In this document: positions 18,886 through 27,854 of the stretch, piece after piece
How positions within the stretch are numbered: the stretch's first letter is position 1
Layout of the letters: every line of letters begins with the position of its first letter
Translations under genes and position numbers: made by a program
Notes under the pieces: model-generated
What the model saw: the letters and a program-made list of their open reading frames with translations, nothing else
Database searches by the model: none
Told to the model about the DNA's origin: nothing
DNA from: Helicobacter pylori oki112
Lineage (GTDB): Bacteria > Campylobacterota > Campylobacteria > Campylobacterales > Helicobacteraceae
Length of the DNA: 64,000 bases
Direction of reading: 5' to 3'
Assembly: GCF_000600085.1 (NCBI RefSeq)
Contig: NZ_CP006821.1
Location: forward strand, 992,001-1,056,000

Positions 18886-20238
18886 TTACTTGTTAGAATG
18901 CTTGCTAAAATACCAACGAGTTTCAGAATAAACCACTTTATGCAATAAAATCAAAGCGATCAAATTAGGGATAGCCATAAGCCCGTTAGAAAGATCCGCT
19001 AAATTCCACACAAAATCAATTTTAGCCATAGCCCCCACCATCACACTCGCTAAAAAGATCAAGCGGTAATATTTCACTTTTTTTTCACTAAAAGCGTATT
19101 CAGTGCATTTTTCCCCATAATAAGCCCAACCAATAATCGTAGAGTAGGCAAAAAAGATCATGGTTGTAAAAATCACCACCGTCCCTAATGAGCCTAGAAA
19201 ATACTCCGTGCTTTTTAGAGTGAGCAAATTAGCGCTTAATTTTTCCCCATTAGGGAGTAAGGTGTTGTATTCTGGCACCATTAAAATCACGCTCGCTGTT
19301 GCCGAACACACTATTAAAGTTACAATAAAAGTTTGGAGCATGGACACTAAGGCTTGACGCACCGGGTGGTGCGTTTGAGCGCTTGCGGCAATAATGGCTG
19401 AACTCCCCAACCCCGCTTCATTAGAATACAACCCCCTAGCCACGCCCGTTTTTATCATTGTCGCTACCAACGCGCCGCTCGCTCCGCCCACAACGGGTTT
19501 AGGGTTAAAGGCTTCTTCAAAAATGAGTTTGATCGCTTGAATGGCTAAATCAAAATGGCTAACAATAATATAAATGATAGCGATCAAATACAAAAGCACC
19601 ATAATAGGAGCCAAGTAAGAAGTGAATTTACCAATGGATTTAATCCCCCCTATGACAATAACAGCGGTTAAAATCGTGAGCAATAAGCCTGAAACCCAAC
19701 TAGGCAAGTTCGCTTGTTCGCTTAAAATGGAAGAAACCGCATTAGATTGCGTCATGTTACCGGTGCCAATGCTTGCAATAATCGTAAAAATCGCAAACGC
19801 CATGGCGAGTTTGGGCATGTTAAGGCCGTTTTTGATGTAATACATAGGCCCTCCGTTGTATCCAAACGCCCCTTTTTCCCTGTATTTCACCGCTAAAATC
19901 CCCTCAGAATACTTAGTCGCCATGCCAACAAGCCCAGTAACCCACATCCAAAACACCGCACCTGGCCCTGCAATGCTGATAGCGGTCGCTACGCCTACGA
20001 TACTCCCAATGCCTACAGTCGCCCCTAAAGAGAGCATGAGAGCGGAAAATTGCGAAATGTCGCCCTTGGATTGGGACTCTTTGTCAAAAAGGATTTTGAT
20101 CGCATAAAAAATCTTACTGAATTGCAAACCCCTAAGATAGAAGGTTAAAAACAAGCCGGTGCCTACTAATAAAATTTGCATGGGAATCCCCCACACAAAA
20201 TTAGATAAATAACGCACCACCGAATCAATCGTTTCCAT
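18886..20238 (-). CDS. dagA: Sodium:alanine/glycine symporter (AlsT/DagA family)
   Basis: The product has 450 residues with 10-11 membrane helices. Family motifs include Gly-Ala-Thr-Val-Gly-Ile-Gly-Ser-Ile-Val-Gly-Val-Ala-Thr-Ala (~residue 71) and Gly-Tyr-Asn-Gly-Gly-Pro-Met-Tyr-Tyr (~residue 126), plus Ser-Asn-Glu-Ala-Gly-Leu-Gly-Ser (~residue 270). It imports alanine or glycine with sodium. It lies between dadA and alr on the same strand, consistent with feeding D/L-alanine to both enzymes. ATG 20238 follows AAGGAG. Confidence 0.93.
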   Translation of the reverse strand: METIDSVVRYLSNFVWGIPMQILLVGTGLFLTFYLRGLQFSKIFYAIKILFDKESQSKGDISQFSALMLSLGATVGIGSIVGVATAISIAGPGAVFWMWVTGLVGMATKYSEGILAVKYREKGAFGYNGGPMYYIKNGLNMPKLAMAFAIFTIIASIGTGNMTQSNAVSSILSEQANLPSWVSGLLLTILTAVIVIGGIKSIGKFTSYLAPIMVLLYLIAIIYIIVSHFDLAIQAIKLIFEEAFNPKPVVGGASGALVATMIKTGVARGLYSNEAGLGSSAIIAASAQTHHPVRQALVSMLQTFIVTLIVCSATASVILMVPEYNTLLPNGEKLSANLLTLKSTEYFLGSLGTVVIFTTMIFFAYSTIIGWAYYGEKCTEYAFSEKKVKYYRLIFLASVMVGAMAKIDFVWNLADLSNGLMAIPNLIALILLHKVVYSETRWYFSKHSNK

Positions 20239-20278
20239 AAAAACTCCTTAATAAACTAGGGTTTAAAAAAGAAATTCC

Positions 20279-21511
20279 TTAATCCCTAAAAAATGCAGAA
20301 AAAAGCATAATATCGGCATTTTTTTCATTCGCGCCGTCTTGGCTTAAATTGGCGATGATTTTACCAATGGCCGGGCCAAAAGTGATACCAAGCCACCCCA
20401 ATCCTGTCGCATGGATTAAGTTTTTATAGCGTTTGTCATAGCCCAAATAAGGAATATCATTAGGGGTTAAGGGCCTGAAACCGCACCACTCTATGGCGTC
20501 TTTCATTTCAAAAGGCTGTGTGAAAGCGGCTAAATTCTTTTTCATGTTAGCGATTTGCTCTTTATCAATGAGAGCGTTGTTGGTGTTTAATTCTAATTTA
20601 GAAGTGATCCTTACAGTGTCTCTTCGTGGGGTCATTGCCATGAAAATATCCGCAAACAAAGAAGAGGTCTTGGGCTTTAATTCTTCAGGCATTTTAAAGG
20701 TGATGCTATAACCTTTAGCCCCCATCATTAAAAAATCGTTCTTGGTTTTTTTAATGAGAGTGGGGTTAGCCCCGGCGGCTAGAATGATTGTTTCTGCTTG
20801 GATTTTTTCCTTGTGCGTGATAACGCCCTCAATGAGGTTATTTTTAAACTCAAAATTGATCACTTCTTCATTATAAAGAAACTCCACGCCAACATTTTGT
20901 AAATATTCTTGCAAAGAGTGCATCACTTCGCCCGGATCCACATGCGCGTTTTCGGTCAAAAGCACACTCCCACAGATATTGTCATTAACAACGGGCATGT
21001 ATTCTTTGGTCTCTTTAGCACTAAGGATTTTATAAGCGCCGCTGTCATCGCAAGTTCTAATCTTTTTTTCAAAACTTTCTTCTAGAGTGTAGATCATTAA
21101 AAGCCCGTCTTCTTTATACCAAAAGTCCATGCCGTCTTCTAGCATTTGATGATACATATCAACACTCAGCCACCCGTAGCGTTCAAACAACGCCATGGTG
21201 CGGTGCGTGGATTTGGCGTTCGCGCTTTTTACAAATTTTAAAATCCATTGATAGAGCTTTAAATTAAGCCCGAAATGGAATTTTAAAGGGGCTTGGTTTT
21301 TGAGCATGAGCTTTAGGGTGTCTAACACCACACCAGGGCATGAGAGTGGGGCTTTTTTAAACGCAGAAATGAGCCCGGCATTCCCAAAAGAAGTGCCGTT
21401 TGTGCCATCGCTTTTTTCAATCACGCAAACCTTATGCCCTAACTTGTGCATAGAATACGCGCAAGAAAGCCCTACAATCCCACCGCCTATGATCACGACT
21501 TCTTTTTTCAT
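20279..21511 (-). CDS. dadA: D-amino acid dehydrogenase
   Basis: The product has 410 residues. The N-terminus Val-Val-Ile-Ile-Gly-Gly-Gly-Ile-Val-Gly-Leu-Ser-Cys is the FAD-binding Rossmann motif. A C-terminal Gly-Trp-Leu-Gly-Ile-Thr-Phe-Gly-Pro closes the FAD site, as in DadA and glycine oxidase. In bacteria DadA oxidises D-alanine and some other D-amino acids to keto acids, passing electrons to the respiratory chain. The gene order ridA-dadA-carrier-alr supports D-alanine as the main substrate, though D-proline use has also been discussed for Helicobacter. Confidence 0.92.
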   Translation of the reverse strand: MKKEVVIIGGGIVGLSCAYSMHKLGHKVCVIEKSDGTNGTSFGNAGLISAFKKAPLSCPGVVLDTLKLMLKNQAPLKFHFGLNLKLYQWILKFVKSANAKSTHRTMALFERYGWLSVDMYHQMLEDGMDFWYKEDGLLMIYTLEESFEKKIRTCDDSGAYKILSAKETKEYMPVVNDNICGSVLLTENAHVDPGEVMHSLQEYLQNVGVEFLYNEEVINFEFKNNLIEGVITHKEKIQAETIILAAGANPTLIKKTKNDFLMMGAKGYSITFKMPEELKPKTSSLFADIFMAMTPRRDTVRITSKLELNTNNALIDKEQIANMKKNLAAFTQPFEMKDAIEWCGFRPLTPNDIPYLGYDKRYKNLIHATGLGWLGITFGPAIGKIIANLSQDGANEKNADIMLFSAFFRD

Positions 21512-21533
21512 GCTGATAGTCCCTTAAATAGAA

Positions 21534-21911
21534 TTACTTAACGGCTATCGCTTCAATTTCTACTAAAGCGTCTTTAGGCAGTTTAGCCACTTGAAAGGTC
21601 GCTCTGGCCGGATAAGGCTCTTTAAAATAACTCCCATAGATTCCATTCACCACAGCAAAATCGTCTAAACTTTTCAATAAAATAGTCGTTTTAACCACGC
21701 TATCCATGCCTAACCCTGCTTCTTTTAAAATCGCTTTGATATTTTCCATTGACTGCGTGGTTTGAGAATGAATGTCCGCGCCTTTAAATTCGCCGGTGCT
21801 CGCATCAATGCCTAATTGCCCAGAGACAAAAACAAGATCGTTAGTAGCGATAGCTTGAGAATAAGGGCCTATCGCTTTTGGGGCTAGTGTTGAATGGATG
21901 ACTTCTTTCAT
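21534..21911 (-). CDS. ridA: Reactive intermediate deaminase RidA (YjgF family)
   Basis: The product has 125 residues, the family length. Visible motifs are Gly-Pro-Tyr-Ser-Gln-Ala (~residue 16), Val-Ser-Gly-Gln-Leu-Gly (~residue 29), and Pro-Ala-Arg-Ala-Thr-Phe-Gln-Val (~residue 101) with the substrate-binding Arg. A C-terminal Val-Glu-Ile-Glu-Ala follows. RidA hydrolyses the enamine/imine products of PLP or flavin enzymes. As first gene of the cluster with dadA, it fits clean-up of the imine made by D-amino acid oxidation. AGGAG precedes the ATG. Confidence 0.93.
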   Translation of the reverse strand: MKEVIHSTLAPKAIGPYSQAIATNDLVFVSGQLGIDASTGEFKGADIHSQTTQSMENIKAILKEAGLGMDSVVKTTILLKSLDDFAVVNGIYGSYFKEPYPARATFQVAKLPKDALVEIEAIAVK

Positions 21912-22168
21912 GATTGAAACTCCTATATGATGTGTTATGTCAGCTATTATTATGCAATCAAATTAGAAAGAAATAAAAAACGAGCGCAAAACGCCATGAA
22001 TTTTCATCTTATTATAAGGTATTGTATATTTTTTACCCACATTTAGAAATTCTTAAACGGGTTTTGTTTGAATGGAAACTCAAAACATTATTGTTCATTT
22101 TTTAAATAAAAGGGGTTTTGGCTGTTTTGATTGGTTTTAAAATCAGTTTTGAAATTTTTCATAAGCCC

Positions 22169-22198
22169 TTGACTTTTATTATTGAGTTTAGATACAAT
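22169..22198 (+). promoter_or_regulatory. Promoter of the tRNA cluster
   Basis: TTGACT (22169-22174) and TACAAT (22193-22198) are separated by 18 bases, a close match to a vegetative sigma promoter. H. pylori promoters usually lack a clear -35 box, so this is a strong one. The first tRNA starts 27 bases after the -10. The rest of the 313-base gap from ridA shows no gene. Confidence 0.75.
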
Positions 22199-22224
22199 AA
22201 CAATCGTCTTTTTGAATAAAGAGT

Positions 22225-22299
22225 GCGGGAATAGCTCAGTGGTAGAGCACGACCTTGCCAAGGTCGGGGCCGCGGGTTCGATCCCCGTTTCCCGCTCCA
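22225..22299 (+). tRNA. tRNA-Gly (anticodon GCC)
   Basis: A full cloverleaf is visible. Acceptor GCGGGAA pairs with TTCCCGC, discriminator T, and encoded CCA at 22297-22299. The anticodon stem GACCT/AGGTC frames the loop with GCC. The T arm contains GGTTCGATCC. Confidence 0.95.
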
Positions 22300-22340
22300 T
22301 ATTTTGATTTAACTTCTAGAGCATGGTTTCTATTTAGTTT

Positions 22341-22427
22341 GCCCAGGTGGTGGAATTGGTAGACACAAGGGACTTAAAATCCCTCGGTAGCAATACCGTG
22401 CCGGTTCAAGTCCGGCTTTGGGCACCA
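22341..22427 (+). tRNA. tRNA-Leu (anticodon TAA)
   Basis: It is 87 bases with a long variable arm, as expected of a type II tRNA. The acceptor GCCCAGG pairs with the 3' end before ACCA. The anticodon stem GGGA/TCCC encloses the TAA anticodon. The T loop reads GGTTCAAGTCC. CCA is encoded. Confidence 0.95.
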
Positions 22428-22500
22428 TCGTTGCAAATTAAACCAAATTAAACATGGTTTGATTTTGTTATCTCAATAGATGTGCTATTGTTAAATTTAA

Positions 22501-22575
22501 GGCGACATAGCCAAGTGGTAAGGCATGGGTCTGCAAAACCTTGATTCCCCGGTTCGAATCCGGGTGTCGCCTCCA
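22501..22575 (+). tRNA. tRNA-Cys (anticodon GCA)
   Basis: Acceptor GGCGACA pairs with TGTCGCC, followed by T and encoded CCA. The anticodon loop is CTGCAAA with anticodon GCA. The T arm contains GGTTCGAATCC. Confidence 0.95.
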
Positions 22576-22624
22576 TTTATTGTAGTCATTTAGGGACTTT
22601 TGTAAGGGACTTTTATGAAAATAG

Positions 22625-22712
22625 CGGGAGATGGCTGAGTGGTTGAAAGCGGCGGTCTTGAAAACCGTTGAGGGTCATACCTCCGGGGGTTCGAATCCCT
22701 CTCTCCCGGCCA
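22625..22712 (+). tRNA. tRNA-Ser (anticodon TGA)
   Basis: It is 88 bases with a long variable arm. Acceptor CGGGAGA pairs with TCTCCCG, then G and CCA. The anticodon stem CGGT/ACCG encloses CTTGAAA with anticodon TGA. It is the last member of the Gly-Leu-Cys-Ser cluster. Confidence 0.95.
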
Positions 22713-22841
22713 CTTGATTAAAATCTTTTAAGCGATTTGTTTTGGCAAATTCATCTCTTCTTTTAATTAACAAAGAATTTTGTGAATATTGATTGTCTCT
22801 TTTAATTGAAATTTAAAGATTAGTTTAAAGGATTTTATTCG

Positions 22842-24332
22842 GTGGGATTGTCAGCATCAAGCCTTATTGTTCCTCTTAGCGTTATTTTAATGGTGGTTTT
22901 TACTAAAAGAGTCGCGCTCTCGTTGTTTGTGGGCATTTTAGTGAGCGCTGTTTTAATGCATTCGTTACACCTTTCTTACATCGTAGAATATGCCTATATC
23001 AAAATCACTTCCGTTTTTTACACTTACGAGCCAGAAAAAGGGCTTCATTTCAATCTTTCCAACCTTTATGTTTTTGGGTTTTTAATCTTTTTAGGCGTCT
23101 TAAGCCAAGTGATTTTAAAATCCGGTAGCGTGCAAAACTTTGTCAAAAAAGCTAAAAAATACTCAAAAAACGCCAAAACCCCCGAATTTATCGCCTTTTT
23201 TTCAGGCATTATTATTTTTGTAGATGATTATTTTAACGCTTTAACCGTGGGGCAAATCTCAAAGTCTTTAAACGACGCTCATAACTCCACACGAGAGCGC
23301 TTGGCTTATATTATAGACTCCACTTCAGCGCCGGTGTGCTTATTAGTCCCTATTTCTAGCTGGGGGGCATATATCATGGGGATCATGAATAACGACAGCT
23401 CGCCCTTATTAAAAGATAGTTTTTCGGTGCTTGTGCAAAGCTTGAGCAGTAATTATTATGCGATTTTTGCGCTCATTGCAGTCTTTCTCACCATTTTATG
23501 GCAAATCAACCTCCCTAGCATGAGGAAGTATCAAAACATAGGCGTGAAGGATTTTTATAGCGAACAAGAAGAAAGCTCTTCAAAACTAGCCCCCTTAAGC
23601 CTGTTACCCCTTTCTATTTTATTATTGATCGTGTCCATTTCATCATTGATTTTTTATACAGGAGTGATCTTAAAAAACACTGATGCGAGCTTTTCGCTCT
23701 TTTATGGGGGGCTGTTTTCGCTCATTGTTACCTATCTTTTAGCTTATAAGTTTTTAGAAAAAGGGAGCTTTTTTAAACTCATGTTGGATGGCTTTAAGAG
23801 TGTGGGGCCGGCGATGCTAGTCTTAACGCTCGCTTGGGCTATCGGGCCTGTGATTAGGGACGACGCTCAAACGGGGATTTACTTGGCCCACATCAGCAAG
23901 GGGTTTTTAAATAGCGGGGGAGGTGCGTATATGCCTTTAATCTTTTTTTTAATTTCTGGGTTTATCGCTTTTTCTACCGGCACAAGCTGGGGGGCGTTTG
24001 CGATCATGCTACCCATTGGAGCGGGCATGGCCAATGAAAGCGATATTATTTTGATTGTTTCAGCGATCCTCTCAGGCGCGGTTTATGGCGATCACACAAG
24101 CCCCATTTCTGACACGACTATACTATCGGCTGCAGGGGCAGGGTGTTCGGTGCAAAGCCATTTCATCACGCAACTCCCTTATGCGACTATTGCGATGCTT
24201 TGCAGCGCGGTGAGTTTGGGGGTGGCAAGTTTTATGCATTCACGCTCGCTCGCTCTTGTCATCGGTGTAGCTTTGCTTGTGGGGGTGTTTTATCTTTTAA
24301 AAAGGTTGTATGGTGAAAATCTAAAAACTTAA
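22842..24332 (+). CDS. NhaC-family Na+/H+ antiporter-like membrane protein
   Basis: The product has 496 residues with about 11-12 membrane helices. Motifs typical of the NhaC/YfkN-type group are visible: Phe-Val-Asp-Asp-Tyr-Phe-Asn (~residue 126), Ser-Thr-Gly-Thr-Ser-Trp-Gly-Ala-Phe (~residue 378), and Gly-Asp-His-Thr-Ser-Pro-Ile-Ser-Asp-Thr (~residue 416). These acidic residues in membrane helices carry cations. The GTG start at 22842 was chosen because AAAGGAT lies 10 bases upstream. It is monocistronic, after the tRNA cluster. Substrate ion or amine is not proven by sequence. Confidence 0.85.
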   Translation: MGLSASSLIVPLSVILMVVFTKRVALSLFVGILVSAVLMHSLHLSYIVEYAYIKITSVFYTYEPEKGLHFNLSNLYVFGFLIFLGVLSQVILKSGSVQNFVKKAKKYSKNAKTPEFIAFFSGIIIFVDDYFNALTVGQISKSLNDAHNSTRERLAYIIDSTSAPVCLLVPISSWGAYIMGIMNNDSSPLLKDSFSVLVQSLSSNYYAIFALIAVFLTILWQINLPSMRKYQNIGVKDFYSEQEESSSKLAPLSLLPLSILLLIVSISSLIFYTGVILKNTDASFSLFYGGLFSLIVTYLLAYKFLEKGSFFKLMLDGFKSVGPAMLVLTLAWAIGPVIRDDAQTGIYLAHISKGFLNSGGGAYMPLIFFLISGFIAFSTGTSWGAFAIMLPIGAGMANESDIILIVSAILSGAVYGDHTSPISDTTILSAAGAGCSVQSHFITQLPYATIAMLCSAVSLGVASFMHSRSLALVIGVALLVGVFYLLKRLYGENLKT

Positions 24333-24617
24333 ATTGGGCATTGACCTAAAAATTTAAAAATCCCATTTTTTAAAATTAAAATAAGGTTTTAGCGATCCTT
24401 ACTGGATTAAAAAAGAGTCTTATCTCATTATCAATCAATTTAAAAAAATTATTCAAAAATAACCATCAATTATAAAAATCTTCACAAACCTCTTAAATCA
24501 TAACGCTTTTTTAAAAAATACATTTTTTTTAATTTTTTAATCAACCATTAAGGTGTTTTAGGTTAAATTTCCTTATCTGTTAAACATACGGATAATATTA
24601 TATCTTAAGGAAAGAAA

Positions 24618-25012
24618 ATGGGGTTGGGACACTAATAAGTTTAGGAATTTTGTTAAGCGTTTTGAGTGGCGATGATCTGAAGTTGTATTCAAAACCTTCA
24701 GTCTATTCGGCTGGAAGTGGGATTATTGGGATTGATATTGACAAACGGACATTTTATAAACGAGCGTTCGCTTTCACAATGAAATCGTTGTTCGGTGAAA
24801 ACTTGCTTTTGTTTGTCAAATTAAAGCATTCTGCGTTGACGAGCAAACACATGAAAGGGCCTTTAGAAAACCGCCATCATCATTCTTTCACTAAAAATTA
24901 TGAAAAAGCGATCAATGGTTGTCAAAAGTATTTCCATATCAAATTGCCCGAAGGTGCTCCTAGCAACTTCAAATCAGGTTCATACATGGCCACTATAGTG
25001 GTGCGTTTTTAA
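24618..25012 (+). pseudogene. Secreted hypothetical protein with its start out of frame by one G
   Basis: The body (24650-25012, ~120 codons) is a single frame with no recognised domain. It contains a His-rich Glu-Asn-Arg-His-His-His-Ser and ends Ala-Thr-Ile-Val-Val-Arg-Phe. Just upstream in the same frame lies a convincing signal peptide core (Gly-Thr-Leu-Ile-Ser-Leu-Gly-Ile-Leu-Leu-Ser-Val-Leu-Ser). The only ATG, at 24618 after TAAGGAAAG, is in another frame and hits a stop after five codons. Adding one G to the GGGG run at 24620-24623 joins the ATG to the signal peptide. An AT-rich -10-like element is near 24595. Function unknown. Confidence 0.6.
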
Positions 25013-25023
25013 AGCGTTATTTG

Positions 25024-25041
25024 GGGTATTCTTTAATACCC
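25024..25041 (+). terminator. Candidate hairpin terminator
   Basis: GGGTATT (25024-25030) pairs with AATACCC (25035-25041) around a CTTT loop, 12 bases after the preceding stop codon. The downstream T tract is interrupted, so efficiency is uncertain. Confidence 0.5.
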
Positions 25042-25415
25042 TTATCATCTTTTAAAATATCATCTTTCAAAAGCACAAATTTATTTTTTAGCCCTTTTTT
25101 AAATCTTCTTAAAACTCTTTTTGTTGTATTGATTGAGCAAAGTATTTTTAAAATACGGATAAAATTCATAAAAAATTTAAAAAATAAAAAAGCTCTGTTT
25201 TCATCAAATACGGGTTACTAAAACTTTTTATGGTGGGTTAAAGCGTATTTTTGGCTTTAATTGTTTCTTTTAGGGTTAGTTTCATCAAGGTTTAAAGCAT
25301 TAGCGTCTTTCCTCTTATCATTTGGCGCTAAAAACGACTCCATTAGCCCATTTCTTGAATTTTTTGCAACCATCTATTTTTATCTGCCCTAAAAACATGA
25401 AGCCAAACAAACCCC
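25042..25415. other. AT-rich intergenic region without a supported gene
   Basis: About 370 bases between two convergent genes. Both strands were read: only short frames without ribosome sites or recognisable motifs are present. Confidence 0.6.
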
Positions 25416-26429
25416 CTACAAAAACGCTTCTAACTTATAGGCTTTTTTATGCTCTTGTTTCAAATCCATGTAAGCGTTTAAAAGCATGTATTCTTCAAAG
25501 GATAAAACCGCTAAATGCTCCTTAGCGAGATCGTTCATTTCTAATTCTAACAGCACGAATAAAAAGGCTTTTTGCGCCTTATCGTCTTCTTGGCTTAAAA
25601 TCTCAAAAAATTGGAACCATTGATCGGGGACAAGAAATTTTTGCGCTTTTTGCGCAAGCTTTAAATAATCATTCTTGTCATAACCCACCTTTTTGCAAAG
25701 CTCTGAAATCTTTAAAGTGTCTGTGTTTAAAGATTTTTCAAAAAAGGCTTTTAAAAAAGACTTCACGCACTCTTTGTCCAAGTTCTCTTGCATCGCGTTC
25801 AAAGCCTTTAAAATCTCTTTTTTGCTGCCTTTTTGGGCGATTTCTATAAAAGCGTAGCGGCGTAATTCCAAAGGGATTTGTGCGTTTGTTAAAACTTCAA
25901 AGGCGTTTTTCAAATCGTTATGGATGAAAGCTTTCAAGCGTTTAGAAAAATAAGCATGCTCATAAGCTAACGAATGCTTAGCGTGATCTTTAGGCTCAAG
26001 GGTGTTATTTTCTATATTGTGGTAATGTTTAAAAAGGTTATCCACTTTTTCGCACCCGCTATTTGGCGTGTTTAAATCAGCCTTTAAATCATAGCGGGCT
26101 AAGATTTGAGAGAGGTTTTTAGCGAGATCGCTTTTAAATTTCGTTTTTAAAAAAGTCTTTTGGGTGTCTTGAGACAGGATTTGTTTGAGCAATTTGTCAA
26201 AATCCCTTTTTTCATGGTATAAGCGGATTTTATGGCTGAGATTGTGCTTGAATAAAAAAACCCATGAAAAAAAAGCGAACATGCCCAAAACGCCCATAAG
26301 CCATACCGCAATGGGAAGATTAAAGCTGTAGCTCCCTAAATTGAAGGCGTAAGCTTGCGGATCAATACTATAAACAAACACACCAAAACCCACAATAAAC
26401 AAAAATGTAAAGATAATGTAAAAACGCAT
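25416..26429 (-). CDS. Hypothetical membrane-anchored protein with cytoplasmic helical domain
   Basis: The product has 337 residues from ATG 26429, chosen over a GTG six bases earlier because AGGAGGT then has correct spacing. Two hydrophobic segments (~residues 4-22 and 41-62) make an N-terminal membrane hairpin. The remaining ~270 residues are highly charged, Lys/Leu-rich and predicted all-helical, resembling TPR- or HEAT-like repeats, with no catalytic motif. Only three bases separate its start region from the rlmH stop, so it is in the accD-rlmH unit. Function unknown (HP0948 by recollection). Confidence 0.75.
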   Translation of the reverse strand: MRFYIIFTFLFIVGFGVFVYSIDPQAYAFNLGSYSFNLPIAVWLMGVLGMFAFFSWVFLFKHNLSHKIRLYHEKRDFDKLLKQILSQDTQKTFLKTKFKSDLAKNLSQILARYDLKADLNTPNSGCEKVDNLFKHYHNIENNTLEPKDHAKHSLAYEHAYFSKRLKAFIHNDLKNAFEVLTNAQIPLELRRYAFIEIAQKGSKKEILKALNAMQENLDKECVKSFLKAFFEKSLNTDTLKISELCKKVGYDKNDYLKLAQKAQKFLVPDQWFQFFEILSQEDDKAQKAFLFVLLELEMNDLAKEHLAVLSFEEYMLLNAYMDLKQEHKKAYKLEAFL

Positions 26430-26438
26430 GTGCACCTC

Positions 26439-26891
26439 CTATTTATGGTATGGATGCTTAAAAATAATGCTTAAAGCCCTATAGATTTGCTCGCATAGGA
26501 CAATTTTAGCCACTTCATGGCTAAAAGTCATCTCGCTCAAACTCCAAGCTTGACAATCCTTTAAAAAATTTTCTTCAAACCCATACGCTCCAGCGATAAA
26601 AAAATTAATATTAAGATGATTTTCTAACATTTTACTAAACGCAAAGCTATCGCCCCTTTGAGCTTTAGGGTGTAAGGCAATATTTTTTGCCTTAGGGTTT
26701 AAATACGGCTCAAAGGCTAGAGAGTAGCTTTTTTGAGCGAGTTCTTTAGAGATTTTTTGAGCGTTGGCGGTATTTTTAGGGAATAAATCCACCAATTCCA
26801 GCTCGCAATCAAATTGCCTGCATTGCTTTTGATAGATTTTCACTAACTCTAAAGGCGAACTTTTAGCGATAGAATACACCACGCAACGCAT
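26439..26891 (-). CDS. rlmH: 23S rRNA (pseudouridine1915-N3)-methyltransferase
   Basis: The product has 150 residues, near the family's ~155. The C-terminus is diagnostic: Ser-Glu-Met-Thr-Phe-Ser-His-Glu, then Glu-Gln-Ile-Tyr-Arg-Ala, ending Pro-Tyr-His-Lys. Phe-Phe-Ile-Ala-Gly-Ala-Tyr-Gly corresponds to the SPOUT knot SAM site (usually Ile-Gly-Gly-Xaa-Gly), slightly diverged. It methylates pseudouridine 1915 in helix 69. It sits 13 bases downstream of accD. Confidence 0.88.
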   Translation of the reverse strand: MRCVVYSIAKSSPLELVKIYQKQCRQFDCELELVDLFPKNTANAQKISKELAQKSYSLAFEPYLNPKAKNIALHPKAQRGDSFAFSKMLENHLNINFFIAGAYGFEENFLKDCQAWSLSEMTFSHEVAKIVLCEQIYRALSIIFKHPYHK

Positions 26892-26904
26892 CAATGTTAA
26901 AACT

Positions 26905-27774
26905 TTAAAAAATCTTTGAAGTCTTATGCGTCATCATAGCGATGAGATCGCTTAAAGTTTTTTTCAAATCCTTTCTGTGCACAATCATATCAATCAAGCC
27001 ATGCTCTAATAAAAATTCCGCTGTTTGAAAGCCCTCAGGCAAATCCGCCCCTATGGTTTGTTTAATCACCCTAGGCCCTGCAAAGCCTATCATCGCCCCA
27101 GGCTCTGCGATGATGAGATCCCCTAAAAAAGCAAAAGACGCGCTAACGCCCCCATAAGTGGGATCGCTTAAGAGCGAAATGAAAGGGAGTTTGGCCTCAC
27201 TCAATCGGTTCAAAGCCGCGCTCGTTTTAGCCATTTGCATGAGCGAATAAGTGGATTCTTGCATCCTAGCCCCCCCACTCGCTGAAACAATCAATAACGC
27301 TTCTCTTTTGGCGACCGCGCGATTGATCGCTCTTACGATCTTTTCGCCTTCCACAGAGCCTAAACTCCCCCCCATAAAGCTAAAATCAAACACCACGATC
27401 TGCAAAGGCATGCGGTTGATTTTAGCCTCACCGCTGATCACGGAGCTTGGGCGGTTAGTCCTTTTTTCGTATTTTTTAATGCGTTGTTTATAACTCTCTT
27501 TATCCACGAAATTTAAAGGATCATTAGGCCGTAAATGCTTATCAAGCTCTTCAAAACTCCCCACATCGCATAAAAATTCAATCCTTTCAGTTGCGTTCAT
27601 GCGGAAATGGTAATGGCATTTCAAACACACGCTGTATTTACCAAACACTTCTTTATGATACATTAACGCATAACATTTAGGGCATTTCACCCAATGGCTT
27701 GGCTGTTCTTCCTTACTTGGTGCTGTCCGCAATTTATTGATCTTAAAATTTTTAAAGAAATCTGCAAATCCCAT
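26905..27774 (-). CDS. accD: Acetyl-CoA carboxylase carboxyltransferase beta subunit
   Basis: The product has 289 residues. An N-terminal zinc ribbon (Cys-Pro-Lys-Cys ... Cys-Leu-Lys-Cys, ~residues 31-53) precedes the crotonase-like carboxyltransferase fold, with Ser-Gly-Gly-Ala-Arg-Met-Gln-Glu (~residue 165) and Gly-Phe-Ala-Gly-Pro-Arg-Val. It makes malonyl-CoA with AccA. The promoter is shared with divergent recO. ATG has AAGGA upstream. Confidence 0.96.
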   Translation of the reverse strand: MGFADFFKNFKINKLRTAPSKEEQPSHWVKCPKCYALMYHKEVFGKYSVCLKCHYHFRMNATERIEFLCDVGSFEELDKHLRPNDPLNFVDKESYKQRIKKYEKRTNRPSSVISGEAKINRMPLQIVVFDFSFMGGSLGSVEGEKIVRAINRAVAKREALLIVSASGGARMQESTYSLMQMAKTSAALNRLSEAKLPFISLLSDPTYGGVSASFAFLGDLIIAEPGAMIGFAGPRVIKQTIGADLPEGFQTAEFLLEHGLIDMIVHRKDLKKTLSDLIAMMTHKTSKIF

Positions 27775-27803
27775 GTTTTTCCTTAATTTTGCAGTTTTAT
27801 TAG

Positions 27804-27809
27804 GATTGT
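27804..27809 (-). promoter_or_regulatory. -10 element of accD
   Basis: TACAAT on the minus strand, preceded by GA, lies about 30 bases before the accD ATG. It is next to the recO promoter, so the two divergent genes share an 80-base control region. Confidence 0.5.
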
Positions 27810-27823
27810 ATCCAAGTTTTGCT

Positions 27824-27829
27824 TATAAT
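27824..27829 (+). promoter_or_regulatory. -10 element of recO
   Basis: TATAAT in the accD-recO divergent gap, 25 bases before the recO ATG. No -35 match, which is usual in this species. Confidence 0.55.
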
Positions 27830-27854
27830 AAACAAAATTAGCTTAAGAGTAGTG

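Noticed and set aside
22088..22300. Minus-strand frame of 70 codons starting Met-Glu-Arg-Glu-Thr-Gly-Ile-Glu-Pro
   Set aside because: It is the antisense of the tRNA-Gly gene, a well-known false protein call.
25021..25525. Two short plus-strand frames between the secreted pseudogene and the minus-strand membrane gene
   Set aside because: No ribosome site, low-complexity composition, and one overlaps the real minus-strand gene.
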